A stretch of DNA of 64,000 bases from Grifola frondosa (lineage: Eukaryota > Basidiomycota > Agaricomycetes > Polyporales > Grifolaceae): NCBI GenBank assembly GCA_001683735.1, contig LUGG01000006.1, positions 186,001-250,000 on the forward strand, read 5' to 3'. The position numbers and the translations under genes are program-made. This document shows positions 12,512-25,530 of this stretch, one piece after another. The notes under the pieces are model-generated. The model was not told where the DNA came from, made no database searches, and worked only from the letters and a program-made list of their open reading frames with translations. Within the stretch, counting starts at the first letter, position 1; each line of letters starts with the position of its first letter.

Positions 12512-12595
12512 TCCGATATGGTGTAGTGGCTAACATTATCGCCTCTCATGAAATTGTGTGCGCGATAGCCCGGGGTTCGATTCCCCGTGTCGGAA
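12512..12595 (+). tRNA. tRNA-Glu (anticodon CTC) with a 12-base intron
   Basis: The acceptor stem TCCGATA (12512-12518) pairs with TGTCGGA (12588-12594), leaving discriminator A at 12595. The internal promoter A box is TGGTGTAGTGG (12519-12529) and the B box is GGTTCGATTCC (12574-12584). The anticodon stem ATCGC (12538-12542) pairs with GCGAT (12562-12566). The loop reads CT-CTC-A, so the anticodon CTC at 12545-12547 decodes GAG. A 12-base insert (12549-12560) follows A37, the canonical position of tRNA introns. The T-stem CGGGG/CCCCG is perfect. The flanking region is AT-rich. Confidence 0.93.
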
Positions 12596-12599
12596 TTTG

Positions 12600-12604
12600 T
12601 TTTT
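12600..12604 (+). terminator. RNA polymerase III terminator of tRNA-Glu
   Basis: A run of five T residues begins five bases after the mature 3' end of the tRNA, the usual RNA polymerase III stop signal. Confidence 0.75.
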
Positions 12605-13325
12605 GAGAGGATATGCAGCTCCGAGTTCAGACAGACGAAAATAGTTCTGTTTTTAGTTTCATGCTCAGTGCACTTCGCAAAGACTGTCCTCATTTAGTCC
12701 CACCCATTCGGTAAGTCAAATCAGGAAGAGTGAGCCCTCTGCCTTCATATCGGAAGGAAATTGACAGCGCCGGACGGAGCGAAGAAGTGCCCCATTAAGA
12801 TATGTGCAGTTGACTTATATTGTTCGAAGTCCACAGTTTTCAGCTTCCAATGTTCATTTTTGCCTCATAAACTTGAAGATACAAGTACTTGAGAAGAAAT
12901 GTAATATCTCGGTCTTTCAGCCGAAATCTTATGGCTGCCTCACAACTTTTCCTATTTTCTTTGTTCTAAATTCAGCTGACGGAGCGAAGCGATGCCATGC
13001 CATGTAAATGTTCATGAGCACTCAGAGATCTACCAGGTATCATATTTCATTGGCAATATTCAACTGTTCGATATTGATATATTCAAGTTCATCCAATTAC
13101 TAGATTTAGCCACACCTCATATAACGCACATTTAAGCGCCCGCCGTATCTGTCATCCCGCTGCGGTACTGCTCAAACAACTTGCTCATAGGCTCTCTGAT
13201 TCGACCAGACTATATCTTTGCTGGCCATATCTTCTCTTTGCTTGTTAGGATACCCGCATTGTCTAGTCACCTACTAGGAATTATACCTTTCATCCTAGAA
13301 CATCGAAACGGAGGACCTTGTTAAG
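12605..13325. other. intergenic, upstream of VPS5
   Basis: About 700 AT-rich bases with no convincing gene; the last part should hold the VPS5 promoter and leader. Confidence 0.5.
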
Positions 13326-15846
13326 ATGGACGGCTTTGACGACCTCCTTGCGCCATCAAGAGATGTTCTAGAGAATCCGTTTGAGGACCCATTTGTCAAG
13401 CATCGTTCCAACTCGCCAGATCCATGGGCAAGCTTCGGGCAGCCGGCAGGCGCGGGCGCGGGCGAAGACTCTGCTGCTGCAGCATTTCATGGGGTTCGAA
13501 GTGCTACGCCCACATTTGAGCTAGCGCACGGGAACGATGAGCATGGTGGTTTCTCAGATTGCAGACTACCGGACCCCCTCGATTCTGTTGCCCATGCTGC
13601 CGACGAGGAGACGCCATCTTCCCCTACTGGTCCGACATCAGCCACCTCCCCCGGATTCCGGGAGAGTATCTCCATAGTAGAGGAACAAGAATCAAAGGCT
13701 GAGGAGGTGAAATCCGCGAGAACGCCATCTCCTATCACGGAATCCAGCAAGTCTCTGACACCTCCTCCTTCAAGCCTAGTCATCTCCTCTGACGTCTCTC
13801 GCAAGTCTGTTCATCTCTCACGAGAATCCACGACTTCGCTCCCATCTTCGCACCTGCAGACAACGAGAGTAGAGCGCGCGTTCCAAACGCCTCTAGACCA
13901 ACCCCCTCCCTCCGGCCACGAGCGTTCTATCGCTGGCCTCGCAATTGGTGGAGAGAGCATTGGGGGATGGCAAGGCACCCAGAGCACGTTCGTTGGCGCC
14001 GAGCATTCGTCAACCTCTCTCGCGAGAGGAGTGATTCGGATGATGATGAAGACGACGATCGACCAATCCTACAAACGGCGAAGCTGAGTGAGCGGATGGC
14101 GGCTACATCTATCGTGAGTCCTGATCATTGGATCGACCTGTTCGCGTTCTTAATCCTTACATGCATGCCATCAAGTCCTCCACCCCGGCTCCTCGAACGG
14201 AGAACGGTCTACAGCCGGTTTTCGTCGTTACCGTTGACGATCCTCAGAGGGTTGGTGACCCTATTCGCGCCCACACTATGTATACTGTTCACACGAAGGT
14301 CCATAATACATCTTCCGTACTCACAATAAGCCACGCTCATATTCGTTCACAGACAACTTCTCCTCTGTTCAAGAAGTCATCCTTTGCCGTTCTTCGCCGT
14401 TATTCCGACTTCCTCTGGCTATACGAGACGCTGTCGCTCAATAACCCCGGCGTCGTCGTACCACCGGTACCCGAGAAGAACCCATTTGGGCGGTTCGATA
14501 ATGACTTCGTACAACAACGGCGCCTTGCGCTGGAGAAATGTATACAGAAGATAACGAGCCACCCTGTGCTGCAGAAGGATCCGGACCTGAAGATGTTCCT
14601 CGAAAGTGATACGTTCGCGTTGGATGTGAGCAGTTCCCTGATTATTTGAGATCTCTGATCTTGATGTGCTTATAGATCAAGCACCGGAAAGCGGAGATTG
14701 CGCAGGAGAAGGGCGGTTTGATGGCAAGCATCGGGCAGTCCATTACAGGGCCCCGGTTTTATGAAACAGACGAGGTCACACATACTCGCTCTCCACACAT
14801 GCGTTTACTTATTCATGGATGATAGTGGTTTGATAGACAAAAGGCATACCTCGATAGTTTGGAATCACAACTCCGTGGCCTGGTGAAAGCCATTGACCTT
14901 GTAGCCAAACATCGCGCTGGTACGCTTTGAGCACTTCCCTCAATAACATAGATGACGGCAACGCTAACTAATAGCCTTCTTCCTACAGAGCTGGCGGCTG
15001 CCACAGGAGAATTCGCTCAGACCATTGCTGACCTTGGCGCATCCGATTTGGGCAAGCAGCTATCCGCTTCGCTCTCGGGATTAACGGACGTGGAGCACAA
15101 AGCCCAGGAATTGCAGAATATCCAAGCGCAGGAGGATGTAATCACCGTCATGAGCACAGGTCAGTGGTTTTCTTTTTGTAATCAACTTGTCAGTTCTGAC
15201 ACCTTGTTTTACAGCGGATGAATACGCGCGTTTGATTAATTCTGTTCGGGTGAGCAGAATGACTTATGTTTTGAAGAGAAGCGTGCTGATACATTTCTCC
15301 CTCCGGCAGCTTTCTTTCAATTCGCGTGTTCGGATGTACTACGCGTGGCAGAACGCGGACGCTAATTTGAAGCGCACGAAGCAAATGCACGAAACCAACA
15401 GAGCCCAGGGGAGACTTCCTTCTGATCAGCTTAGTCGTTCGTTGGCTCTTGTAGCCGAGGTGCGTATCTTTGTCCGTCTGCTTATACGGAAACCAGTAAC
15501 ATGCCCTCGCGGTATTCCTTAGACCGAGAGACGTGCATTGGATGCCAAGCAAGAATTCGAGCAGGTCTCCAGGTTGGTAAAATCGGAGGTCGCACGGTTT
15601 GAGCAGGAGCGGATAGAAGACTTTAAAAACTCTTTGGAAGCCTTCTTAGAGGGCATGATATCGAGACAGAAGCAGGTATGTAGCGTCCAGATCCCTTTGT
15701 GATAGCAAATACTCACCAGCTCGTTCGTGTTGCCATGATAGCTCATCTCGGCCTGGGAGAATTACCAGGTAACACTGCTGAAGCGAGTTACGCCTCAGAA
15801 TGTGAATCAGCGACAGCATGAATCTCCGGTGACGATGGCCGGCTGA
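13326..15846 (+). CDS. VPS5: sorting nexin Vps5/SNX1-like, retromer-associated PX-BAR protein
   Basis: The protein begins MDGFDDLLAPSRDVLENPFE with a long Ser/Pro-rich N-terminus. A PX domain follows: the phosphoinositide motif FAVLRRYSDFLWLYETL, then VPPVPEKNPFGRFDNDFVQQRRLALEKC. A C-terminal BAR region reads YETDEWFDRQKAYLDSLE, then LGASDLGKQL, YYAWQNADANLKRTKQMH and FKNSLEAFLEGMI, ending before the TGA at 15844-15846. Vps5 forms the membrane-bending part of retromer at endosomes and binds PI3P. At least six introns interrupt the gene. The frame changes between about 13988 and 14035: either a minimal intron of about 40 bases or a one-base slip is needed to link LAIGGESIGGWQG to SDSDDDEDDDRPILQTAKL. 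Confidence 0.9.
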
Positions 15847-16876
15847 CCGTTGACAAGAAATGCTGTATGGAAGAGGGCTGGTCTACAGAGTTAACTTTGG
15901 CCACTCCCTTTTTTCTCCAAATGTCGGCGCCCATGTGTCCTGTTTTGCCTAGAAAGACAACTGTCTCTGATAGGCTTCATTATTCTCAAAGGTCGCTCAT
16001 TGACAGCCATCAGTTGACTCCAGAATTTGTATATGCATATGTGTTATAATGCAGATGTACGGAAAGTAAATTTTGTGACAAAATTTGTGCAAGGACTTTC
16101 GTACACAAATGGACAATCTCCGTGGCTACTTAGTATTTTTCAGTACTTGAGGCATTCTAAGCGAGATAGTCTTCAGTGGTGTGACCAAGATGCTCCAGCT
16201 GCTATATTCTGAAGATACGTCCTATCAGATCTAGTGGCCACCGCGGTGACAGCTAGAAGATTGAATTTTTCGATGGGAGGAATCTCAGATGCACTGGACT
16301 TGCAGATTTCGGGATGTCAATACCCTTCAAGTTTCAATCTTGCTCTCCCGGTCTTTGGCACGACGCGCATGATCGCTGCATTGACTATGAGCATTGCTCT
16401 TCCATTCTTCTGTCGAAAACGTATGCTAGATACCTCGAGTACACGATTCGAGAGGCGCCAACCGACTCAACGTCGACGTCGCGAGTGACGAAGTTGCCAG
16501 CTGCGCCGGTGCCTCGTTTGAATTCTATAAACATATGGCCACACAGGTCATCTAGGGCGCAAAGAGTGCGATGGGCGGCCTCGCACTGGGATGACCTACC
16601 GTTGCTGTAGCCCTGGGACTCAGAATGCCCCTACGGCATGTACGCCCCAAATCCGGTGAAGCATGCAAGCATGCAGCCTGTACACTCTGGCTTTATAGCA
16701 TAGAGATTGAATAATGAATTTTTATTAGAATGAATGCAGATTCTACATGATGAATACGGGAAATGGTGTGAAAGTACTGGGATGTATGCTAGTCGAACTT
16801 GTGTCTTTGTCCGCCTCCTACGACAACCGATGCCCATACAGAAACGTCCGCCTTTCCGTTCCTGCTGTCCTAAACC
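15847..16876. other. convergent intergenic region between VPS5 and MPE1
   Basis: About 1 kb between two 3' ends. Short plus-strand frames at 16234-16610 lack starts with context, splice sites that extend them, or domains. I see nothing I can support. Confidence 0.5.
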
Positions 16877-18972
16877 TCACTCCCAATATCTTGGTACCTT
16901 CGCCATACCCTCGTTGCCCCCAACCTCCAAGAAATCGGACGGACGCTCCCGCTTCAAATTTCGACGCCTATTGTTAAGCGGAAGCCGTTGATAGGCCGAA
17001 TCCTGACCCGCAGGCTGCTGATTTGGAAAGGATTTGTCCACTGCCGGTAATCTTGTTGGGAAACCCCCTCCTTGCATGGAGGGAAAGGGCATTCCGGTAG
17101 CGGCTGCAGCTGCAGCGGGGAATGTGGCCGCCATGGCGGCGGCGACCTGCGCTTGCTGAAGCTCCATTTGAAGCTGCTGGTGTTTCATTTGCGCCTGCTG
17201 CCGCACCTGGTTGGGTAGGGAGAGGTTATTGAGCATGATTTGAATCTGGGAGATCTGAGCTTGGAGCTGAGGGATGCTTTCTGCAATGATCTGGGAGACA
17301 TTGATATCACCGCGGGTTTGCTGTTCGGCATAGTACTCCTGATCAAAAGCGGCGAGCTCAGCTGGTGCCGTATTCTGATAAGACTGTTTATACATGGAAC
17401 CATGAGCGCAGATACACGTAGGAATAAGCGAACGCACCTTCTCGCCACCAGTTGTCTCCTCATGACTAGTCGGTCCCTCTTCTTCTTCGCCTTCGTGTCG
17501 ACTCTTCTCGATTTCGTTATCGATGTATTCGCTAACCTTGGCACGCATGGGCTTATCGATGATAAGTTTATCCAGTGAGGGTATCTTCTTGGCACAATTC
17601 GGGCAAATGAAGTCGCGTTCGAGTAAATGAGTCTGGATGCATTCCTCGCAGTAGAGTGTACCACAACAAGGGGTTTTTACGGCGTCACGGAACAATTTGT
17701 TATCAATTGGGCACGTGAGGGACGCATCGGTTGGAGCGCGTTCACGAATGTCTGCTTCTGTCAGACCTTTTGGTCGAGAGACTTGCTTCTGCCAAGATGC
17801 GCTGAAGACGCCCATGAGCGAGGTTGTACTGGAACATTTCGCAATACGTACGAATCAGGTTGAGCGACAACATAACCTCCTTCAGGTGTGACCATAACAC
17901 CCTGACCGAGCTGACCAGTTGCAGGATTATCCACTGCTTTCAAGAAGCTACGAGGAATGCCGGTTGTACGCTTGATACGTGGCCTGTTATCAAACTCGCG
18001 ATCATTGTTTGTGGGACAGTCTTGGATCCAGTGACCTTGAAGCAAGGTTAGAAATTAAGCTGACCAAACATTCCTGAGATCTGCAGACCTTTCTGTCCGC
18101 ACCGGTAGCAGACGTAACTCGGAGGAAGCGGACGATCGGGCTGATGATGGTGTGCTGGCTGATAAGGCTTGCCACCACGGGGATGTGTTCCACGGGTATT
18201 GGTGTACACGCGGACAGCGCTGAGGGTGCAGATAGTAGAGACAATATGGATAAAAGCAGACAACACGTTCATTAGAAGACATCCTACTACGTAAACAAGA
18301 AAACCGCATGGGTGCGACACCAACTGAGACATCTTTTCCTGGGTTTCCTCCCAGTTAGCCGTTTGGGCTTGGAACATAGCTGCCATGGCGGCAGCTTCGT
18401 CCTCCTTCGTGACTGCAGACTTGACCGTGATCTATGGAATAATATGTTAGAGCAACATGATAAGAGAAGAAGAGTGATCATACCGGTGGCGGTTTCGGGA
18501 AGGCAGCAGCAGACTCTTCTTTGACTTCTTTATGGTCGAAACGCTTCGAAATATTACCTGCCCTGTGCCAAGAAGTCTGACCACTGACATTCACACTCGA
18601 CTTTGAAGCGGAATCGGCGGTTGCCGTAGAAGAACTACCTGAACTGCCAATGTACATAGCAGCCTTACCCTTGCCGGGGCGAGCAGGCATGCGTTTAACA
18701 ATGACAGAAGACGAACGGGGAATGATGTGTGCATCGTCCTTGTATTCTGAATAAGCATTGTTAGTGACTCACTAGTTGAAATGCCATGATATAGACCCAC
18801 CTTCCCCAGAGGAACTATCGTAAACCGCAAGGTCAAAATCATTGGCCTTACCAAGATTATTGGCTAGGATGACCTCCTTCTTGAGGTCGAACACGGAGAT
18901 GCCGGTGCCATCGAAGGTCACTCGGGACTCATCCTTCTGAGACTTGAACTTGTAGAAAACCGAAGATGCCAT
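16877..18972 (-). CDS. MPE1: Mpe1/RBBP6-like DWNN-zinc knuckle-RING protein of the mRNA 3'-end processing machinery
   Basis: Starting at 18972, the N-terminus MASSVFYKFKSQKDESRVTF is a DWNN ubiquitin-like domain (about residues 1-80). A Ser-rich linker and a helical segment (AAAMAAMFQAQTANWEETQE) follow. Next is a CCHC zinc knuckle CYRCGQKGHWIQDCP, whose codons are split by an intron after CGQKG. A RING/U-box-like finger reads CPIDNKLFRDAVKTPCCGTL, then YCEECIQTHL and CPNCAKKIP. The C-terminus is Gln/Ala-rich, ending PRYWE before the stop at 16877. Mpe1 is a cleavage and polyadenylation factor subunit that contacts the polyadenylation signal; human RBBP6 has the same domain order. The gene runs tail to tail with VPS5 and head to head with ERG4 (294 bases apart). 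Confidence 0.92.
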
Positions 18973-19266
18973 TCGAAAAGTTACGAATTACCACTGCTAA
19001 AATAATACAGAGTGCGTCGCAAGCACAAGGTGAGCAGAAGATAAGCACAACGTATTGCAGTGGAAATGACCGTGGACAACGTGGAGCGGAGGAAAGAGGC
19101 GGATGAACTAAGCCACTGGGTAACTGGTATTTAGGCGGAGTACGAACTTTACAAAACTTTAAAATACTATATCAAAAGTGATAATATAACAATTATTTAA
19201 CTCAAATTGGAGTATTTATTCCGAGCCAAATCGATATCCAAGTCTGCCCTTCTCCGAAAGTGCTCC

Positions 19267-21218
19267 ATGGCGGCAGGCTCAGAGTCGGAAGGGTTGCGGC
19301 AGCGCCCCGTCACAACTGTTGCCAGAGTATTTGTTCCCTCTGTTGAAGGCAGGAAAAAAGACAAACTTCTCGACAAACATGACCAGTACGTCCTCATATA
19401 CTCATCCCGCCTATTTTACGTGCTCATGGCTCGTTTAGATACGAGTTTGGTGGGCCATGGGGAGTGGTCGCTATTATGAGTGGGTTCCCCATCCTCATGT
19501 ATTACCTCTGGATTTGTCTGGTCTTCTACGATGGCCAATTGGTGTATCCCACCTCAACGGAGGGCATCAGACCATTCCTTCAGCAAATGTGGAGTCATGT
19601 ACGCGAGGTGAGTGTTCTTGCCCTCTAAAAGCGTGGATTGATTGCTTATCCTTACCACAGGATGCCAGCCCTAATGCGTATGCTTGGAAAGTATATTCTG
19701 GATTGATCGCATATGAGCTACTTTTGGCGTGGATCATGCCTGGTTACATGCAAGAAGGCCTTCCTGTTCCTTCCTTGGGTTACAAGACGTTGATGTATAA
19801 GTGCAACGCTGTCTTCTCTGTCTACGGCACAATTATCACGGCCGCCATCCTCCACACTACGGGCATCTTCCGTATGACGGACATCATTGACAACTTCGGC
19901 CACCTTATGACTGTCGCTATGATCTACGGATTTGGCGTGTCTTTTGGGATGTACTTCCTCACAGTCGCTACTGGTAATCAGATCAGGATGTCGGGTAACT
20001 TCATTTACGACGTCTTCATGGGCGCATGCCTGAACCCTCGCATTGGACCGGTCGACCTCAAGATGTGGCTGGAGGTTCGCATTCCTTGGGTCATCGTGTT
20101 CTTCATGTCGGTTTCGGGCGCATGCAAGCAGTACGAGCAGTTCGGCTATGTCACTCCGGTTAGTGATAGCAGCTTTTCTCATTGCTGGTCTTCGAACGAT
20201 CCAACCGCAGAACATGGCATTCATGTGTTTAGCCACTTGGTTGTATCTCAATGCATGGTAAGCATAGTTCATAGTCGGTTTGCTTTTTCGCTAATTCTTT
20301 GGCCAGCGCAAAAGGTGAAGAGTGTATCCCCCAAACGTGGGACATGTTCCATGAGAAGTACGTAATTTGCATCCTATTACTCGCACTCGGCTAATAAGTC
20401 CGTCAGATGGGGCTTTTTGGTGATCTTCTGGAACTTCGCTGGGGTGCCCTTCGTGAGCCCCATTTCAACGTATTCTGTGTTCTGATTCTAATCAATGCCC
20501 CTTAGTCGTACATCTACTCCGTCGTTTATATGGCTTCGCATGACCCGGCGAAATACCGGTTCTCTACTCCCATATACGTTATGTTGTTCACAACTCTCCT
20601 TACGGCGTACTACATGTAAGTGGTTCATCAGATACTCAGTAGCATGTGCTCATTACGTTGTATCACAGCTGGGATACTTCTATGTCACAAAAGAGCCGGT
20701 TTAAAATGCAGACACAGGGAATTCTCGCCTACCGGAAGACCTTCCCTCAGCTCCCGTGGGGTACAATCAAAAACCCTTCTTACATTCAAACTGCTCATGG
20801 GTAATGTCTCCCATAAATCATGATTCTACACATGTTTGGCCTCATTGTGCATTTTAGAAACCGACTTTTGACTGATGGCTGGTGGAAGTACTCCCGCAAG
20901 CCGGTACGTAGCGGAGACAGGTACATGCCTATGACATGCGCACTGACAAGTTTCAAATAGAACTATGTCGCTGATTGGATCATGAGTTTCACCTGGGGTG
21001 TAGTGCAGGGTGCCTGCTCTCCCATCCCTTATTTCTACTCGGTTTCTTCATAGTTGTCTTGATTCATCGTTGTGGCAGAGACTTTGAACGGTGAGTACTA
21101 CCTTGACCTGTAATTATTGGTATTGACAACGTTGCACAGGTGCGCCGTGAAGTACGGAAAGGATTGGGAGCGGTACTGTTCAGTTGTGAAGTACAAGTTC
21201 ATTCCCGGCATCTATTGA
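19267..21218 (+). CDS. ERG4: Delta(24(28))-sterol reductase, ERG4/ERG24 family
   Basis: The start [20 protein letters not shown] leads into [20 protein letters not shown], the ERG4 signature. Many membrane helices follow, with the family blocks [37 protein letters not shown] and [18 protein letters not shown], ending FIPGIY at 21218. The enzyme uses NADPH to reduce the C24(28) bond in the last step of ergosterol synthesis in the ER. About eight short introns are visible. Near 21043 the frame slips: GTTTCTTC must gain one T to read [18 protein letters not shown], which the family requires. A 50-base GT..AG stretch there could mimic an intron but would delete conserved residues, so a one-base sequence error is more likely. 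Confidence 0.93.
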
Positions 21219-21351
21219 TACCAGGCACTTACATATCGGGCTATACCTTGATGTTTTATATAGCTGATCTGCACGTAGAGCGAAGTAATCTACAATGTTG
21301 AAATATCGGATGTAGTACGATAAGAAGGTATACCGGAACCAAAGGTCCCTA

Positions 21352-24300
21352 TTACCTCTGCATACTGTGAGACAGTTGGACAAGTAGATCTTCAATCCTT
21401 TTTTGACGCTCCTCGATGTTATCAAAGCGTTTTTCCCATACCGTCGCCGTAGGATGAACTTCCTCCTCAATCTGCTCCGCCGTTTCCTGAGGTTCTCTTC
21501 GCTCATCAGTGCTCTCCGACAACGGCGAGGCTACCATCCGCGCAGTGGCACTGGGGAACCGCCTCAACGCTGTCGACTGCGCATGATCCGTGTTTGCATT
21601 GGAGCTGGGGACCGACTCCGTCGTGGGGCGACGCTGATTGAACGCATGCATTGACGAGAGACGCCGACGCGTCACTGGGCCATAGCTCACGACATTTGCT
21701 CCGTCTTGCTGCTGCTCCTCGGGACCATCATCGTCCATGACTAAAGGCTGGAAGATTTGCGCAAGCGGGCTCGACGCGCTTTGCGCAAGCTCCAAGCCGC
21801 GGTTGACGATCGAGTGCACGCGCTGACGGGGAAGCGGGATCGTTGACGACCCAGCAGGAGACTGCTCAGCCTTACCCGGGGAAGCAGGCGGCGTGTGGCT
21901 GGTAGGTGGTGCGCCGTTCTGAGAACCGTGGGATGGTCGCCGACGGGAAACCTGGGATAGACGTCGCCGATTAGCGGCTTGCATCGCGGAGATGTGCGTG
22001 GTCTCTTCCATATCAAGAGCACTGTCTCCAAACTCCTCGTCAAGCTCAAAAATCTATGAATGGCGTTAAATCAATAACGGGATTGAGATCTAGGATGCTC
22101 ACGGCGTCGATGTCGGCATCCGGTCCAGTCAAACCTTCGAAGAATGCTACACCGCTGCCTTCAGCACAAGTAGGCTTCGTCTAATCGTATATTACTCACT
22201 TAATCTCTTTAAATGTCTAGGTAGGGTGTCGAATAGTTTCTCCGCCGCGGCAGACACCGTCTCATAGAAAGTGAACGATCCGCTTCGCTTCGCTTGCCTC
22301 TCATAAAACGCAATGAACAGCAAAATGGGGAAACTTGTGAGCCTGTTGGTGACTTCAGACGACAAATTTAATACTCCCACCCAGATGGCTCCGGACGTAC
22401 CTGATCATGAACACGTTCACCTGCGAAATCAATAGCAAGTGAGACTTAAAGCAATGCAGACATGGATGAGCTGGGAATACCTTATGAAACCATCGAGGCG
22501 TGAGGATATAGCTGGCCGGTAGCATCACGCAGAGGGCGACGAGGTTGACAGGTGGTTGATACGAAAAGAGCGAGTCCGCCTTTACACTGTACGCTGACAT
22601 CAGAACTATCTATTTCCCAGAATATGTCTTAGGATGCGTACCCTTCAATCGTTGAAACGGCGCGTCGAAACATGGCCTAAAAACCCATATAAGTCATATT
22701 AGTCTTGAGCTGAGAATTAGGGTTCAACCAACCTCGGCAACAGCATCGTCATTGATCGTGGAGAATGTATGGGAAAGGATCTAGTAAAAATATTCAGCGA
22801 GAGATGTTTGTGCATGCAAAAGTATACGTACGGAAACCAGAACTGACGATATGTACTGTGTGAGCTCGAACAGCAATCAATGGTGCATAACGCACTCACC
22901 TGTCAAAAGTAAGGTATTGCTCAGACATGCATAAGTTATCATCAAAAGGGGGCCAAAGACTGGATGAAATGCAGCTAAGAAGATTCAGTGAGCAAGCGCC
23001 TCACATTTAAAAAAGTAACACGAGGTGCATACAAGCATTTTCAAACAGACTTGCATCTAACCCGAACCAAAGGTCGATCATCCACCACGCGATTTGGCTA
23101 TGAAGGTTACATCAATTATGACAAGCGCACCCACACGCTCAAAAGCACACTTACCCTGCAGAAAAGCTAGCATAGAAGAGTCAGTGCGGCCAAGCTCGAC
23201 AGAAGGACGATACCCACCCTGATCCTTTACCCAACCTAGTGAATCACAAGGAACGTCAGGTCAGCGAGATAAGATCCAAAGAAGGTACTCACGTCCATAT
23301 GGCATACATAAACCCGCAAAAGCAGAACGCGGCGATGAGCATCAGGATCACAAACTGGACGATCATCGCACGCAGTGAGAGCACCATGACGTTGTTCTTG
23401 AACGTCACAAACACTAATCTAGTCCATATATGCGGGGCAGGTAAGCCCTATGGCACACTCTGAGACGTGCACTTACCGGGGGAACATGAGCACAGCGACG
23501 AGTGCAAGACAGTCCACCCCCGTCTCGCGTGCCCATGGTCCTGTGGTGAATCATCTCGTCATTAATACTCAAGATGCAGGGAATGAGTACGACACTTACT
23601 GTGATTGTACACACCAACGATCCTCATAATGGCATAAGTACAGTAAAGCGTGACTGGCGAAAAAGAGAAATTAAACGAGGAAGAAAGATCAGCAAACATA
23701 CCAAAGGCCAGATCGAAGCCATTCTGTTAGGACACACAAGTTAGTATTTGCACGAAGTGCGAGACTACGATATAGAGCAGCCCACGCACCCAAGTGCCCT
23801 TGAAATATACTTAAGAAGGGGCACAATGGTGCATGTTAATACGAGAACAACCACGTAGTGAAAATGGAGACGAACCTTTGATACCATGCTCCTGCATTGC
23901 TGCAATCTTCTCAAGGGTGAAGCCAAGTGCGTAGATCATGAATACAAGTTCTGAGGCATTGAGTTTATCGCGCTCGTTAAATTCCAGCGCAATTACGAAA
24001 AAGATGAATAGGACCAAAAAACTGAACGAATTTCGTAAGTGACTAAGAAGCAAGCTAGGCAATCAATACCTCACTTTAAGTACTCTAACACAGATCGAAT
24101 TGCTGGGACTTTGAGACTACAGACAATATTGTTCAATACGTGTTTACAACCTTTGTTTAGAATACTGACCGATAATGGTCCAGCAAGGGAGCCCTATAGG
24201 GATCATAAAAATGTATTGGATTGCGTTTGTAAGTCTGATATGGAACGAGTGAAACTTCAAAGAGATTGCGTGTTGGAATACTACGTACGTCCGACAGAAT

Positions 24301-25176
24301 TGAACGACTGCTGTCTGCTTGATAGACAATCTTTCCGCTACGAGCATTTGTAAGAGCTATGAAGTTGCGGAAGGTCAAATATGACAGTACCTCCAGATAC
24401 CATCGATGACTTTCTGACATGCTGAACTCTTGATGAATCGTTTTGCTTGACCCAATATCGCCATTTCAATAGCATTGCCGACCCTGTCTTCCAAATCGTC
24501 TTCCCGCTCCTCCTTGCATGGTCCAGCAGTTCATGAGGGGCGCCAGAGTATACAGGCCAGCTAGTTGTGATAGCTAGCGCCAGTTCCAGCATGTTGCCGG
24601 CATGTTGGCTCAGGGCATGTATGGCCAAGATCTCGCACAGGGCAGCGCGAGATCGAGATAGAGGCGCCGTATTTAGATGTCTGTCGCGAAAGAAGTAGAC
24701 GCGATTGATGAGTAGGCAGAAGACAACAGACATATTTCCCCGCTGCTGGATTGCACTGTATTTTTCTCTAAGGGGCCGAACGAGCGAGTACATAAGGTCT
24801 GGGCTAGCCATCTGAAGAGCCATTAGATATTAAATATAGGCGAGAGAATTGGGACTCACACTCTCGTACGTTAAAGGCGTGTCTATGTTGGTCCTCTATG
24901 AGTGAGATCCTGAGGGGGGAATTCCGGACAAAAGTTTCTTACCAATGTAACGCTTATTTCGTCATAAAAAAGAAAAATCTGAGTATGTTATCTCATGTGG
25001 GCGTAAAATAATAAATTACCATGACATCCTATATGGTCAACAAGTCGATACGCAGTGGAGAGAATGTCAAAGTCGAAGCCACGCACGAATCTGATCATTT
25101 GGATGATAGGATAGACCTCTGTGGCTTCGATATCTTGTGCACAAAGCAAAGGTTGGCGTTCTTGTGCTTCAGACAT
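21352..25176 (-). CDS. YVC1: TRP-type cation channel of the Yvc1 family
   Basis: I chose the ATG at 25176 (MSEAQERQPLL); the frame is open upstream but has no better ATG. The cytosolic N-terminal repeat region reads YPIIQMIRFVRGFDFDILS, SPDLMYSLVRPL, VVFCLLINRVYFFRDRHLN and AALCEILAIHALS. The transmembrane part includes FLVLFIFFVIALEFNERD, FMIYALGFTLEKIAAMQEHG, VDCLALVAVLMFPR and MVLSLRAMIVQFVILMLIAA. After the pore come FSTINDDAVAEAMFRRAVST and PPVNLVALCVMLPASYIL. A long Ser-rich C-terminal tail ends in a coiled coil (RFDNIEERQKRIEDLLVQLS) before the TAA at 21352. Yvc1 releases vacuolar calcium on stretch or osmotic shock. The middle of the gene is cut into many very small exons (some of 7-20 codons), so exact exon ends there need transcript support. 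Confidence 0.88.
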
Positions 25177-25530
25177 GTCCCCAAACTGAACAGTGTGTGA
25201 GGCGGAACTGGAGGGTATGAGAGTGTTGGCTGAAAACAAGTATGGTTGTGGCGAAGACGTTGCGAGATCTAATCTTATCTATTACATGAGTTTTATTGAT
25301 CACGTGCATAGTCGTCTAAATATTTTCAAAATTAGTATGCCTTTTTGACTGATTGCGATCTCTGCTGTAATTCTAAGAACGGCAGACTGGAGAGCCTACA
25401 GTTGTGTCATTCGTGCAGGACTTACATTCAACATTTGAACGACTTCGGATAGTATTCGCAGACCACGGCAACGACTTCAATGCTGCATCTATGGCGGCCA
25501 TCCTGATGGCATGAATTTTACTTCTCCACG
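25177..25530. other. intergenic, upstream of the channel gene
   Basis: About 350 bases between the 5' end of the YVC1-like gene and the reductase remnant. No regulatory site is recognised. Confidence 0.5.
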
